This document shows positions 8,618-17,309 of a stretch of DNA of 64,000 nucleotides, piece by piece. The stretch is taken from NCBI GenBank assembly GCA_937872175.1, contig CALMPI010000041.1:1-64000 (forward strand), in the 5' to 3' direction. Under the pieces are notes generated by a model. It did not search any database, had not been told where the DNA came from, and worked only from the letters and a program-made list of their open reading frames with translations. Both the position numbers and the translations under genes were made by a program. The stretch is from an uncultured Flavobacteriales bacterium (GTDB taxonomy: Bacteria > Bacteroidota > Bacteroidia > Flavobacteriales_F > PHOS-HE28). Position 1 is the stretch's first letter. Each line of letters starts with the position of its first letter.

Positions 8618-10108
8618 CTACGGCGGAGACACCACCAACTTGGTCCCGCTCAGCCACCGCGTCGCATCCAGCAGATGCACATGGTAGAGCCCGGAGGGCA
8701 AAGAGAAAACTGGAAAGCTGAAAGCTGAAACACCGCCCGGTACCGCATGTTCCTCCACCAGCCGCCCGGCCGCGTCCGTCAGCGCCAAGCGAAGCGGACC
8801 GCGCAATGCAAATCCCGCAGGAAGGTCGATCGCCACCTGTACGTGCCCCTGCCCCTGAACAGGGTTGGGCCACAGCCGCAGCGCATCCCGCAGGTCCGTC
8901 ACCTGCTCCAGCACCGCGTCGAACACCTGGCAGCCCGGCACCAGGCACCCGAAGCTGTCCACCTTCACCAGCCACGCATCCTGGCTCACCAGCGCGCTGT
9001 CAAAGGCCGTCCCCGCCAAAATAAAGCCCCCGTCCAGCGTGCGGCGCATGTCGTACACGTATTGGTCCACAACCAGGTTGGTGCTGTACGTGCGGCGCCA
9101 CACCGGCTCCCCGTCCACCGCCAACCGCATGGCCATCCCCACCACCGCCCCGTTGAGCGTGTCGGTCGCCGTACCACCCACCGCGCACCCGCCGTCCTCC
9201 AGCTCGATCGGTCTGGTGAAGAACACCCGGTTGTTGTCCTCCGGATAGACCCGGCTCCACAACGTATCGCCATTCTCCGCCAGACGGTAGAGCACCGGCT
9301 TGGGCAACCCCACGGCCGCGATCTTCCGCGCGCCGGCCAAGAGGTAACCTCCGGCACTGTGGCGGCTGATGAAGCCTGGATTGTCATCCCACGGGCTGCC
9401 GTAGCTGCGCTGCCACAGCAGCTGCCCGTTGGTGTTCGTCTTCATCACGTGCAGGTCGTACTGCCCGCCGCTCTGCACCTTGTAACCCGCGAGGATGAAG
9501 CCGCCGTCCGCCGTGGTGTCAATGCTGTAGGCCACCTCGGATAGTTGCGGATTCCCCAAGGTTCTGGTCCAGAGTGTGTCGCCGTTACCAGCGAAGCGCA
9601 TCAGGCAGTACTGGTTCAATCCCGGGTCTGAATAACCTCCTATTGCAAACCCACCGTCAGGTAGGAGTACCATACCATTGGGTCCATCATAAACAGGAGT
9701 TTCGATTTGCCTGGACCAAAGACTGTCACCCTCGGCGCTGAAGCAGGTCACCAACAGGTCGGACCCGGCGGTTCCGGTCGGGAACAGCACGCCTACCCAC
9801 AACCACGTCCCATCAGCTCTGATTCCAACGCACCGGGAGAGTCCACATTGTAGTGTACCGGCTCCGTAGGTCGTCGTTCGTGTCCAGAGCAGCTCACCAT
9901 TTGTGTCAAGCCCGCAGGCCACTGCATGTCCCGTACTGCCTGTGTTGTACCGCACAATGGTGCGGTATGTGCTGTCATGGTATTGTGCAACACCGCCGTT
10001 CAGGTCCGGTCCACCTGCCCCGTTCAGCAGCCGCATCCAGTGTTCATCTTGGCCCAGCACCATCATGGTGAGCAGCTGTAGTAGCGGAAACAGCACATAC
10101 CGGCTCAT
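8618..10108 (-). CDS. T9SS type A cargo, propeller-like (copy 1)
   Basis: The 496-residue product has a short signal peptide (MSRYVLFPLLQLLTMMVLGQ). Strand repeats of the form GDTLWSR/GQLLWQR with DGGFILAG turns suggest a beta-propeller-like fold. It ends in a type A C-terminal sorting domain (LRLWPNPVQGQGHVQV ... GLYHVHLL ... KLVVSPP), so it should cross the outer membrane by T9SS. The N-terminal 40 residues and the last 135 or so are almost identical to those of the paralogue at 11399-12883; the middle is not. Its ATG overlaps the stop of the upstream fragment in an ATGA, as in the other copy. The ligand or activity is unknown. Confidence 0.88.
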   Translation of the reverse strand: MSRYVLFPLLQLLTMMVLGQDEHWMRLLNGAGGPDLNGGVAQYHDSTYRTIVRYNTGSTGHAVACGLDTNGELLWTRTTTYGAGTLQCGLSRCVGIRADGTWLWVGVLFPTGTAGSDLLVTCFSAEGDSLWSRQIETPVYDGPNGMVLLPDGGFAIGGYSDPGLNQYCLMRFAGNGDTLWTRTLGNPQLSEVAYSIDTTADGGFILAGYKVQSGGQYDLHVMKTNTNGQLLWQRSYGSPWDDNPGFISRHSAGGYLLAGARKIAAVGLPKPVLYRLAENGDTLWSRVYPEDNNRVFFTRPIELEDGGCAVGGTATDTLNGAVVGMAMRLAVDGEPVWRRTYSTNLVVDQYVYDMRRTLDGGFILAGTAFDSALVSQDAWLVKVDSFGCLVPGCQVFDAVLEQVTDLRDALRLWPNPVQGQGHVQVAIDLPAGFALRGPLRLALTDAAGRLVEEHAVPGGVSAFSFPVFSLPSGLYHVHLLDATRWLSGTKLVVSPP

Positions 10109-10731
10109 GGTGCGGTCAGGATCAAGCGGAGTTGCTCAAACTGTCCATCCGCTTGTTCAACCACAAGCAAATAGAGTCCTGGTTGTGCCGGTCCCGGGTC
10201 ATAGTGCCCGTTGTCATGCTTCAGCCGTAGCTCGCGGCCTTCGGTACTGTACATCCGGATGGACCGTATGACTGTTCCGTCTTCGTGCATCACGTTGAAC
10301 GTCCCAGTGGTCGGATTCGGGTACACTGTGAGCGCAGTCCTAGCCCAAGGCTGTTGTACTGCTTCCATGCTCCTTATCCCCGGAAGGTCGTCATTCAGTT
10401 TCCACGGGCAGCGCATGTAGGGCTCTCGCGTCACGTGGCGCAGCAGCGCCTTGGGTCCCATGGCCCCGTGGGGGTCGGCCGCGATCAGGTCGCGCAGCCA
10501 GGTCACGTAGGCCGGGTCTTCCTGGCTCAACCCGGATAGTACGCTCAGCCGCAGTTGGTAGAGCTGGGTGGTCAGGCTGGGGTCGCCGCCTTCAGCGGCC
10601 AGCAGCAGTGCGATCACCGAGTCCGCCCGCACCAGGTCGCCCAAGGCCAGGTAGTAGGGCACCCAGCGCTGCAGCTCCGCACCCTCCTCCAACACCTCCA
10701 ACAGACTGTCCAGGGTCTCGTGCTCCAGCAC
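10105..10731 (-). pseudogene. 3' fragment of the beta-helix cargo gene
   Basis: This segment encodes the same last 200 or so residues as the 12880-16713 gene, from HVLEHETL/TVLEHETL to the C-terminal LRLILTAP, including the type A sorting domain (LTVYPNPTTGTFNV). Homology stops abruptly at 10731. The open frame continues upstream to 11085, but only through intergenic repeat DNA, and no signal peptide precedes it. It is best read as a 5'-truncated copy left by the tandem duplication. Its stop still overlaps the ATG of the next gene (ATGA), so it could serve as a translated leader for that gene if it is expressed. Confidence 0.75.
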
Positions 10732-11398
10732 GGTCGCGGCGGGCGCTGGCATCGCCAGCAGCCCGGCCATCAGTGCGGTCGCAGGGTTCGGATACAGCAC
10801 GGCACAACCAAGGTAGGCCGTTCGGTCGGGCTGCGCATCGGGTCGGTTTTGGACGCAGGGTTGCGTTCTCCCTGGCCAGTGTTCGGACCCCGATCCAGGA
10901 AGACTGCCACGGCGCTCCACCCACCGGTCCATCACAGCGCCTCGCAGTGACGGTCTGGAAATGATCCGCGCTCCACCCAACACGTCATCGCGAGGCGGGC
11001 ATTTGCCGCCGAAGCGATCTCCCCGGAATTGCTCCAGCCCACCTCCGGGGAGTCTGCCACGGCGCCCCACCCACCAGCCCATCACAGCGCCTCGCAGTGT
11101 CGGTGATCAGGAATTGCTCTGCGTCCTCTGCGCCCACCGCGTGAGTTCGTGTCCACTGCTGCCGTCAGGTCGCCACCCCTCTTCTTCTTGGCTCTTCCTC
11201 CTTGTTCCTTCTTCCTTGTTCCTTCTTCCTGCCTGCACCCGTCATCACGCGGTCCGGTCCAGCGGTCGGAGGCTGGAGGCTGGTGGCCGGAAGCTGGAGG
11301 CCGAGTCCACCGTTGCCGTCAGGTCGTCTCTACTTTCAGCTTTCAACTTTCAGCTTTCCGCTTTTCCTCCCTCACTTCACGACCACCTTCGCCCAAGC
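10732..11398. other. Intergenic repeat nest between duplicated blocks
   Basis: No gene is supported here. Contents are a 51-bp direct repeat at 10904-10954 and 11054-11104, a degenerate copy of the 8001-type palindromic element (about 10983-11103), a T/C-rich run (about 11176-11232), and the second copy of the 52-bp repeat at 11275-11326 followed by the start of the duplicated block. Confidence 0.75.
11275..11326 (+). repeat. 52-bp dispersed intergenic repeat, copy 2
   Basis: It is identical to 8494-8545 and sits at the same place relative to the duplicated cargo gene. The preceding T/C-rich and cacccgtcatcacgcggtcc segments are shared instead with the copy near 25180. Confidence 0.85.
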
Positions 11399-12883
11399 CT
11401 ACGGCGGAGACACCACCAACTTGGTCCCGCTCAGCCACCGCGTCGCATCCAGCAGATGCACATGGTAGAGCCCGGAGGGCAAAGAGAAAACTGGAAAGCT
11501 GAAAGCTGAAACACCGCCCGGTACCGCATGTTCCTCCACCAGCCGCCCGGCCGCGTCCGTCAGCGCCAAGCGAAGCGGACCGCGCAATGCAAATCCCGCA
11601 GGAAGGTCGATCGCCACCTGTACGTGCCCCTGCCCCTGAACAGGGTTGGGCCACAGCCGCAGCGCATCCCGCAGGTCCGTCACCTGCTCCAGCACCGCGT
11701 CGAACACCTGGCAGCCCGGCACCAGGCACCCGAAGCTGTCCACCTTCACCAGCCATGCGTCCTGGCTCACCAGCGCGCTGTCAAAGGCCGTCCCCGCCAA
11801 AATGAAGCCCCCGTCCAGCGTGCGGCGCACATCGTAGGTGTAGTTGGGCAGGTCCGTGGTCTGGTAGTAGCGCTTCCACAACAGGCTGCCCGTGCTGTCC
11901 AACCGCGATAGCATGCCCACCTGCACCCCGTTCAAGGTCTGCCCGCCGCTCACCACCAGGTCGCCGTTGTCCATCTCAATGGGCTTGGCGAAATAGACGC
12001 CGAACCAGGGCGGGTCCGGGTCCGGCGCGGACCACACCTCATCGCCATTGGCCTCCAGCAGGTACATCACGGGGCGAATGTTAGATCCGCTGCTCACCCG
12101 TTCGCCGCCTGCCAGGGCGATCCGCCCGTTGCGCAGCACGGTGGCGAATCCGGTATTGTCGCTCCACGGGCTGCCGTAGCTGCGCTGCCACTGCAGCTGC
12201 CCGTTGGCATTCGTCTTCATCACGTGCAGGTCGTACTGCCCGCCGCTCTGCACCTTGTAGCCCGCGAGGATGAAGTCGCCGTCCGCCGTGGTGTCGATGC
12301 TGTAGGCATTCTCCCCATGTTGGCTGCTTCCTAATCTCTTTGTCCAAAGGGTGTCGCCGAATGCGCTTAGTCGCACAATGAAGAATTGGTTCTCACCATC
12401 GCTGTGCAATCCTGCAAGCGCGGCACCACCATCACTGGTCAATGTCATCGCATTATACCCTTGTGATCCGGTCTGTTCAAGCCGAATGCTCCACAGGCTG
12501 TCGCCGCTTTCCGTAAAGGCCTGCACGAGTGCATCAGGGTCCTGGTTTCCACCAGGGGTAAGCCCCCCCGCCCACAACCACGTCCCATCCGCTCGCACAC
12601 CAACACATCTGGACAGTCCGCAGTGCAAGGTGCCTGCGCCATGGCTTGTCGGTTTCCACCACAACAGTTCGCCGCTCGTGTCTAGCCCACATGCAACGGC
12701 TACACCTGTGCCGCCGATGTTGTACCGCACGATCGTCCGGTAGGTGCTGTCCGATGCCTGATCCACTCCGCCGATCAGGTCCGGACCACCTGCCCCGTTC
12801 AGCAGCCGCATCCAGTGTTCATCTTGGCCCAGCACCATCATGGTGAGCAGCTGTAGTAGCGGAAACAGCACATACCGGCTCAT
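11399..12883 (-). CDS. T9SS type A cargo, propeller-like (copy 2)
   Basis: This 494-residue paralogue of the 8618-10108 product has the same signal peptide and a C-terminal sorting domain identical in the translated sequence. The central part differs strongly (for example SDGGAALAGLHSDGENQFFI against PDGGFAIGGYSDPGLNQYCL), except for a near-identical island around GYKVQSGGQYDLHVMKTN. That mosaic suggests gene conversion of the ends or diversification of the centre. Its ATG at 12883 lies in an ATGA overlap with the beta-helix gene upstream, so the two cargo proteins are probably co-translated. No enzymatic motif is visible. Confidence 0.88.
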   Translation of the reverse strand: MSRYVLFPLLQLLTMMVLGQDEHWMRLLNGAGGPDLIGGVDQASDSTYRTIVRYNIGGTGVAVACGLDTSGELLWWKPTSHGAGTLHCGLSRCVGVRADGTWLWAGGLTPGGNQDPDALVQAFTESGDSLWSIRLEQTGSQGYNAMTLTSDGGAALAGLHSDGENQFFIVRLSAFGDTLWTKRLGSSQHGENAYSIDTTADGDFILAGYKVQSGGQYDLHVMKTNANGQLQWQRSYGSPWSDNTGFATVLRNGRIALAGGERVSSGSNIRPVMYLLEANGDEVWSAPDPDPPWFGVYFAKPIEMDNGDLVVSGGQTLNGVQVGMLSRLDSTGSLLWKRYYQTTDLPNYTYDVRRTLDGGFILAGTAFDSALVSQDAWLVKVDSFGCLVPGCQVFDAVLEQVTDLRDALRLWPNPVQGQGHVQVAIDLPAGFALRGPLRLALTDAAGRLVEEHAVPGGVSAFSFPVFSLPSGLYHVHLLDATRWLSGTKLVVSPP

Positions 12884-15800
12884 GGTGCGGTCAGGATCAA
12901 GCGGAGTTGCTCAAACTGTCCATCCGCTTGTTCAACCACAAGCAAATAGAGTCCTGGTTGTGCCGGTCCCGGGTCATAGTGCCCGTTGTCATGCTTCAGC
13001 CGTAGCTCGCGGCCTTCGGTACTGTACATCCGGATGGACCGTATGACTGTTCCGTCTTCGTGCATCACGTTGAACGTCCCAGTGGTCGGATTCGGGTACA
13101 CTGTGAGCGCAGTCCCAGCCCAAGGCTGTTGTACTGCTCCCATGCTCCTTATCCCCGGCAGGTCGTCGTTCAACTTCCAGGGACAGCGCATATAGGGCTC
13201 CCGCGTCACCTGGCGCAACAGCGCCTTGGGGGCCATCGCACCATAGGGATCGGCTTCGATCAGCTCCCGTAGCCAGGTCACGTAGGCCGGGTCCTCCTGG
13301 CTCAGACCTGCCAGCACGCTCAACCGCAGTTGGTACAATTGGGTGGTCAGGCTGGGGTCGCCACCTTCGGCATCCACGAGCAGTTGGATCACCGAGTCCG
13401 CAGCCGCCAGGTCACCCAAGGCCAGGTAGTACGGCACCCAGCGCTGCAGCTCCGCACCCTCCTCCAACACCTCCAACAAACTGTCCAGAGTCTCGTGCTC
13501 CAGCACATGGTGGACCAGCATGTTCTCGGTGCTGCGCAGCACGGCCCGCAGGGTGGCCAGCTGTCGCTCCAAGGCCACGATGGTCAAGCTGTCCTCCTCG
13601 TGCTCAAGTTCCTCCTCCGTGTCCCCGATCAGGCTCTTGTAGGCATCTCTCCGCTCCTTGAGTTCTCCTTTCGTTGCCAGCAATAGCGCAGTACAGACCC
13701 TTTCATTAAAACCTCCGCACTCGTTGAGCGAATCCACATTCGACTCGATCGGTAAGCTTGACTGAGCATCCGAGTACATGAACCCGGGATTATCCGCTAG
13801 TGTATTGTCGTCGAAGTAAACATGGTCCTTGGTGGCCGTGTCGGCATCGAGTGCCGAGAAGCTGTTCCCGGCTTGGAGTTCAGCGGCCAAACAGCTCCCC
13901 TGGTCCCGCAGAAGGCCGAAGTTCAGGCTGTCGCCGCTGATCCAGTTGCTCACCACCGCGATGTCGTGCCGCTGCACATCCCCGCCCACGCCGAAGTTGT
14001 TGCACTCCAACATCAGCCCGGCACCGTAGTCCGCGTCACCCTTGTTCAACCCTTCGCACTGCACCCCCACGTGCACCCCGCCGATCTCGTTCATGTGCGC
14101 CAAACTCACGTGCTGGTCCGTGCTGCTCCCATTGCTGCGGTTGACCACCATCCCGTAGCTGAGCCGCGTGGCGCTGCTGTCCAGCGCGGTGGCCCGGATG
14201 CTGTTGCCTTCAATATGCATGTCCCGGCTCATCAGGGTGTAGATGCCCACCGGGTGGTCGTAGCCCACATTCACATCATCATCCGCATAGCCGTGCTCCG
14301 GGCTGGGAGGCACCACGATCGTATTGGCCAGGATCTTCGAGGGGCTCGCCGCACCCACCACCAGGATCGAGTGGATGCAGTCGCTGAACGCGTTGTTCGC
14401 GATCCGGTGGGCCGTGTACGAGGTCTCGTCGTTCTCCGTCCACACCCCCTCGCTCAAGCCTTGGAACTCGTTGCTGTAGCAGGTCACGCTGGCGTCAAAG
14501 CCATACACCCCCGTACCCCGGCGGTGCGGCGGTGGAGGTGTGCCCGGCCAGGCCGCGCTGAACATGTTCCCGGTGATCAGCACGTTGAACACACCTTCGA
14601 GGCTCACATGCTCCGGTGAGGCGCCCTCCGTCGTCTCCCCATGGTCCAGATCGGCCTCGATCAGGGGGCCTTCGCTTAAAAAGGTGCTGTTGCGGATGTC
14701 GCATAAGTTCCGCATCGCTCCGCCGTTCCCCGGATTCGTCGTTCGTTTGATCCGCACCGACCGGCCGTTCTGCCGGAACACACAGCCGTCCAGGTTCACC
14801 ACGCCCCCGTTGTACGCCTGTTCCCCGCTGGGGTCACCGCTGCGGTACACCCGCACCGCTTCCCGCGCGTGCTCGAACACGCAGCCCTCGGCCTTGAAGT
14901 AGCCTTGATGGTCAAAGAACAGGTTCTGTGTGGAGTCCTTCGTCCCCCACACCTCCACCCCATGCCACATCGTCCAGCAGGCGTTGGTGAAGGTCACCTC
15001 ATCGGCGATCAGCCGCGCATCCCGCTCCACCACCACCTTGCCCTGCGGTCCAAAGGCCAGCTCCACACCGCTCCCAAGGGTGAGCGTGGCACCCGGGCGC
15101 ACGCGCAGGGTGCCCCCGATCTTCAGCGAGCCGTCCGCGTCCGCGTCCCCCGGCAGCGTGCTCACCGTCCAGGTCGCCGTGCTGTCCACCACCACGTCCT
15201 TCACCTCCATGTACCCATCGTCCAGGCAGGCCATCCGGCAGGGCTTGTCCGGCGCCACCGCGCTCAGGGGCAGCACCGTGCCGCCCTGGTTCACCACGGT
15301 GAAGTTGCCGTCCACCACCGGGTCGTCGTAGTACAGGGTGCCGCCGGCCTCCACCACGATCACCGCGTCCATGATCGTCACGCACGGTTCAATGACCAGC
15401 GTGTTCCCGTCCGCGATCCGGTAGAACGACACCGAGTCGCCCAAGGTGCTGGGCATTGGCACCAACAGTGGGTCCAGCAGCCCCAGCGGATCCACCGCCT
15501 CCACATCCGCGCGGCTTGGGTGGGTGCCGTGTACCGTGCGGAAAGTGGTGCCGCCGGGGAACACCAGCGGCGTGCCCTGGTAGGCACTGTCCATGGCGAT
15601 CGTCACATCGCTCGGGTTGTAGATCACCTTCTCCTGGGCGTTGATCAGCCGCAGGTCGATCGGCTTGTCGATCACGTAGGTGTGGGGGACGTTCCAACTG
15701 CTGTCACCCGTGAAGAAGGTCTCCTGCACACCATTTCCATTCACCTGATACCCGGCATACGCGGATCCGTCAATGTTCAGGAGCGGCGCCTCGATCAAAG

Positions 15801-16713
15801 CGTAGGGCGGGGGGTGGGTCGGGTAGCCATCCGCATATGGAAAGTAAGAGGTATCGGGCCGTTCCGGATACACCAGTCCCTCCATTCCGGGCTCCACAAC
15901 CGGTGGTGGATAGTAGTTCGCTGTAGAGTCGGTCACACCTTCCTCCACGTACCATCCTCCGTTCCCCTCGGCCATGTAAGTGTGTCCCTGGGGCGATGGG
16001 TCTGTGAGCAACTTCGGCCGGTAGATCAGATCCCAGTTCGGCGACAGTCCCTGGCCGAAGGCCGTGAACGGATAGTACCGCATCCGCCCCCGGGTCAGGT
16101 CGTACACCCAGCTCACCGAGTCGATCTTTCCAAGGGCCGGGTACGTCGCGTAGAGGGTGTGCTTCAGCACCGTGTGCGGCAGCTTGCTGCGGTAGTCCCC
16201 ATCGGTGCAAGCGCTCACGAAATTGTTCTGGCGGAACTGATCACTGATCAGTGTGGTCGGGTAGGACATCCAATTACCCTGTCCGGCATTGGCCGTGCCG
16301 AACGACCCCTCCACAACCCGCATCAGGTCATGCTCGTCCGTATCGTCCGGGATCGAACGCACCCATGCCCAGCCCGTGCAGCGCGGCCCAGTTCCGTAGA
16401 CATAGCGGTAGCTTACCAGGTCCGGCATCATCAAGGTCCGCGCCCCGGCGACTGGAAGGATATCCGGTGTGGTGAACGGAAAGGAAACGACCTCGATCCG
16501 GTAGCTCAGGTCATAAACAGTAGGGTCCCAAAACCAATCTTTGAGGTGTATCTGGTACTCACCAACATAACTCGAATTGAACATGGGATCGATGATCGTG
16601 TCAAGCGCGAACGCCTGGCCCCCATGGTCCTGATAGGGGTTCACCATGTGCTGCCCGCAGAGCGGCAGCCCCATCGTCACCGCCACAAGCATCCCGGCGC
16701 TCCGTGCATCCAT
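12880..16713 (-). CDS. Large T9SS type A cargo with beta-helix region
   Basis: The protein is 1277 residues from the preferred ATG at 16713, which gives a signal peptide (MDARSAGMLVAVTMGLPLCG). A frame extending to 16830 lacks one and runs into the next gene's leader. Residues about 480-960 hold repeated short strands and turns (GGTLRVRPGATLTLGSGVEL, VNLDGCVFRQNG, NNAFSDCIHSI, EGNSIRATALD) typical of right-handed parallel beta-helices. A helical segment (about 1040-1130, KGELKERRDAYKSL) precedes a type A sorting domain (LTVYPNPTTGTFNV ... GLYLLVVEQ). A surface or secreted role is inferred; no catalytic residues could be assigned. The end overlaps the propeller-like gene in an ATGA. Confidence 0.85.
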   Translation of the reverse strand: MDARSAGMLVAVTMGLPLCGQHMVNPYQDHGGQAFALDTIIDPMFNSSYVGEYQIHLKDWFWDPTVYDLSYRIEVVSFPFTTPDILPVAGARTLMMPDLVSYRYVYGTGPRCTGWAWVRSIPDDTDEHDLMRVVEGSFGTANAGQGNWMSYPTTLISDQFRQNNFVSACTDGDYRSKLPHTVLKHTLYATYPALGKIDSVSWVYDLTRGRMRYYPFTAFGQGLSPNWDLIYRPKLLTDPSPQGHTYMAEGNGGWYVEEGVTDSTANYYPPPVVEPGMEGLVYPERPDTSYFPYADGYPTHPPPYALIEAPLLNIDGSAYAGYQVNGNGVQETFFTGDSSWNVPHTYVIDKPIDLRLINAQEKVIYNPSDVTIAMDSAYQGTPLVFPGGTTFRTVHGTHPSRADVEAVDPLGLLDPLLVPMPSTLGDSVSFYRIADGNTLVIEPCVTIMDAVIVVEAGGTLYYDDPVVDGNFTVVNQGGTVLPLSAVAPDKPCRMACLDDGYMEVKDVVVDSTATWTVSTLPGDADADGSLKIGGTLRVRPGATLTLGSGVELAFGPQGKVVVERDARLIADEVTFTNACWTMWHGVEVWGTKDSTQNLFFDHQGYFKAEGCVFEHAREAVRVYRSGDPSGEQAYNGGVVNLDGCVFRQNGRSVRIKRTTNPGNGGAMRNLCDIRNSTFLSEGPLIEADLDHGETTEGASPEHVSLEGVFNVLITGNMFSAAWPGTPPPPHRRGTGVYGFDASVTCYSNEFQGLSEGVWTENDETSYTAHRIANNAFSDCIHSILVVGAASPSKILANTIVVPPSPEHGYADDDVNVGYDHPVGIYTLMSRDMHIEGNSIRATALDSSATRLSYGMVVNRSNGSSTDQHVSLAHMNEIGGVHVGVQCEGLNKGDADYGAGLMLECNNFGVGGDVQRHDIAVVSNWISGDSLNFGLLRDQGSCLAAELQAGNSFSALDADTATKDHVYFDDNTLADNPGFMYSDAQSSLPIESNVDSLNECGGFNERVCTALLLATKGELKERRDAYKSLIGDTEEELEHEEDSLTIVALERQLATLRAVLRSTENMLVHHVLEHETLDSLLEVLEEGAELQRWVPYYLALGDLAAADSVIQLLVDAEGGDPSLTTQLYQLRLSVLAGLSQEDPAYVTWLRELIEADPYGAMAPKALLRQVTREPYMRCPWKLNDDLPGIRSMGAVQQPWAGTALTVYPNPTTGTFNVMHEDGTVIRSIRMYSTEGRELRLKHDNGHYDPGPAQPGLYLLVVEQADGQFEQLRLILTAP

Positions 16714-16823
16714 GGGTTGGGGGTTGTGGGAATGAAGGTAAGGGTTCCCCACTATTCCCCCACAGGTTCCCCAACACGTTCCACCATCCCCTATACTTAC
16801 CCCCAGCTCGATCGACGAATTCC

Positions 16824-17255
16824 ATGGCAAAGCAGAAGTCCGACAAGGCCCCGCCGCGTGTAGAGGTGGAGCGTGATGGCAAGGGCCAGATCAAAAGCCA
16901 TCTCCGCGACAAGTGGCTGGTGGAAACGCCCGAAGAGGCCGTGCGGCAACAGTATGTGTGCGTGCTGGTGAACGAGTACGGCTACGCGCTGGACCAGATG
17001 GCCGAGGAAATGCGCATCGACGGGGACCGCGGTCACAGCGATGCCCGGGCGGACATTGTGGTTTGGCGCAGCCTGCCCGAGAAGCGCGAGAAGAAGATCC
17101 CCCTGGTGGTGGTGGAGTGCAAGGCCGAGAACATCACGGTGGAGCAGAGCACTTACAAGCAGGGCGGTGCTTATGCCAACTACACGAAGTCTCCCTTCTT
17201 CGTAGCCCACAACCACCGGTGGTCGAAGTACCTTGTCCACTCCCTCATCGCCTGA
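16824..17255 (+). CDS. Truncated HsdR-N-type restriction protein
   Basis: The 143-residue product starts MAKQKSDKAPPRVE and carries the segments DKWLVETPEEAVRQQYVCVL, EMRIDGDRGHSDARADIVVW and IPLVVVECKAENI. This is the N-terminal, nuclease-like module of type I restriction/modification proteins (PD...ExK-like D and ExK residues visible). Family members normally continue for hundreds of residues into a DNA-methylase region. Here the match ends near SPFFVAHN and the frame stops twelve residues later. It is most likely a stub left when the following restriction-modification cassette replaced the 3' part. It could still be expressed. Confidence 0.7.
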   Translation: MAKQKSDKAPPRVEVERDGKGQIKSHLRDKWLVETPEEAVRQQYVCVLVNEYGYALDQMAEEMRIDGDRGHSDARADIVVWRSLPEKREKKIPLVVVECKAENITVEQSTYKQGGAYANYTKSPFFVAHNHRWSKYLVHSLIA

Positions 17256-17309
17256 TGTTCGGCGCACCACACGGGTATTGAGATCGGTTAGAACTTAGCG
17301 GCACCGACC

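Larger units (their letters stand above)
8491..13506. repeat. 2.2-kb tandem duplication (two copies)
   Basis: Bases about 8491-10731 and 11272-13506 are homologous end to end, with offsets of 2781 falling to 2775 bases after small indels. Each copy holds the 3' end of the beta-helix cargo gene, a complete propeller-like cargo gene and the shared downstream non-coding repeat. The ends of each copy are nearly identical, while the middle of the cargo gene has diverged strongly. The upstream homology boundary is abrupt, just after gctccagcac at 10731 and 13506. Confidence 0.9.

Noticed and set aside
14869..16863. 664-residue plus-strand open frame
   Set aside because: It is antisense to the beta-helix cargo gene and His/Arg-rich, with no domain pattern.
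17256..17309. Controller (C) protein gene for the RM system
   Set aside because: The gap before the methylase gene is only 54 bases and no small HTH gene precedes the nuclease gene.
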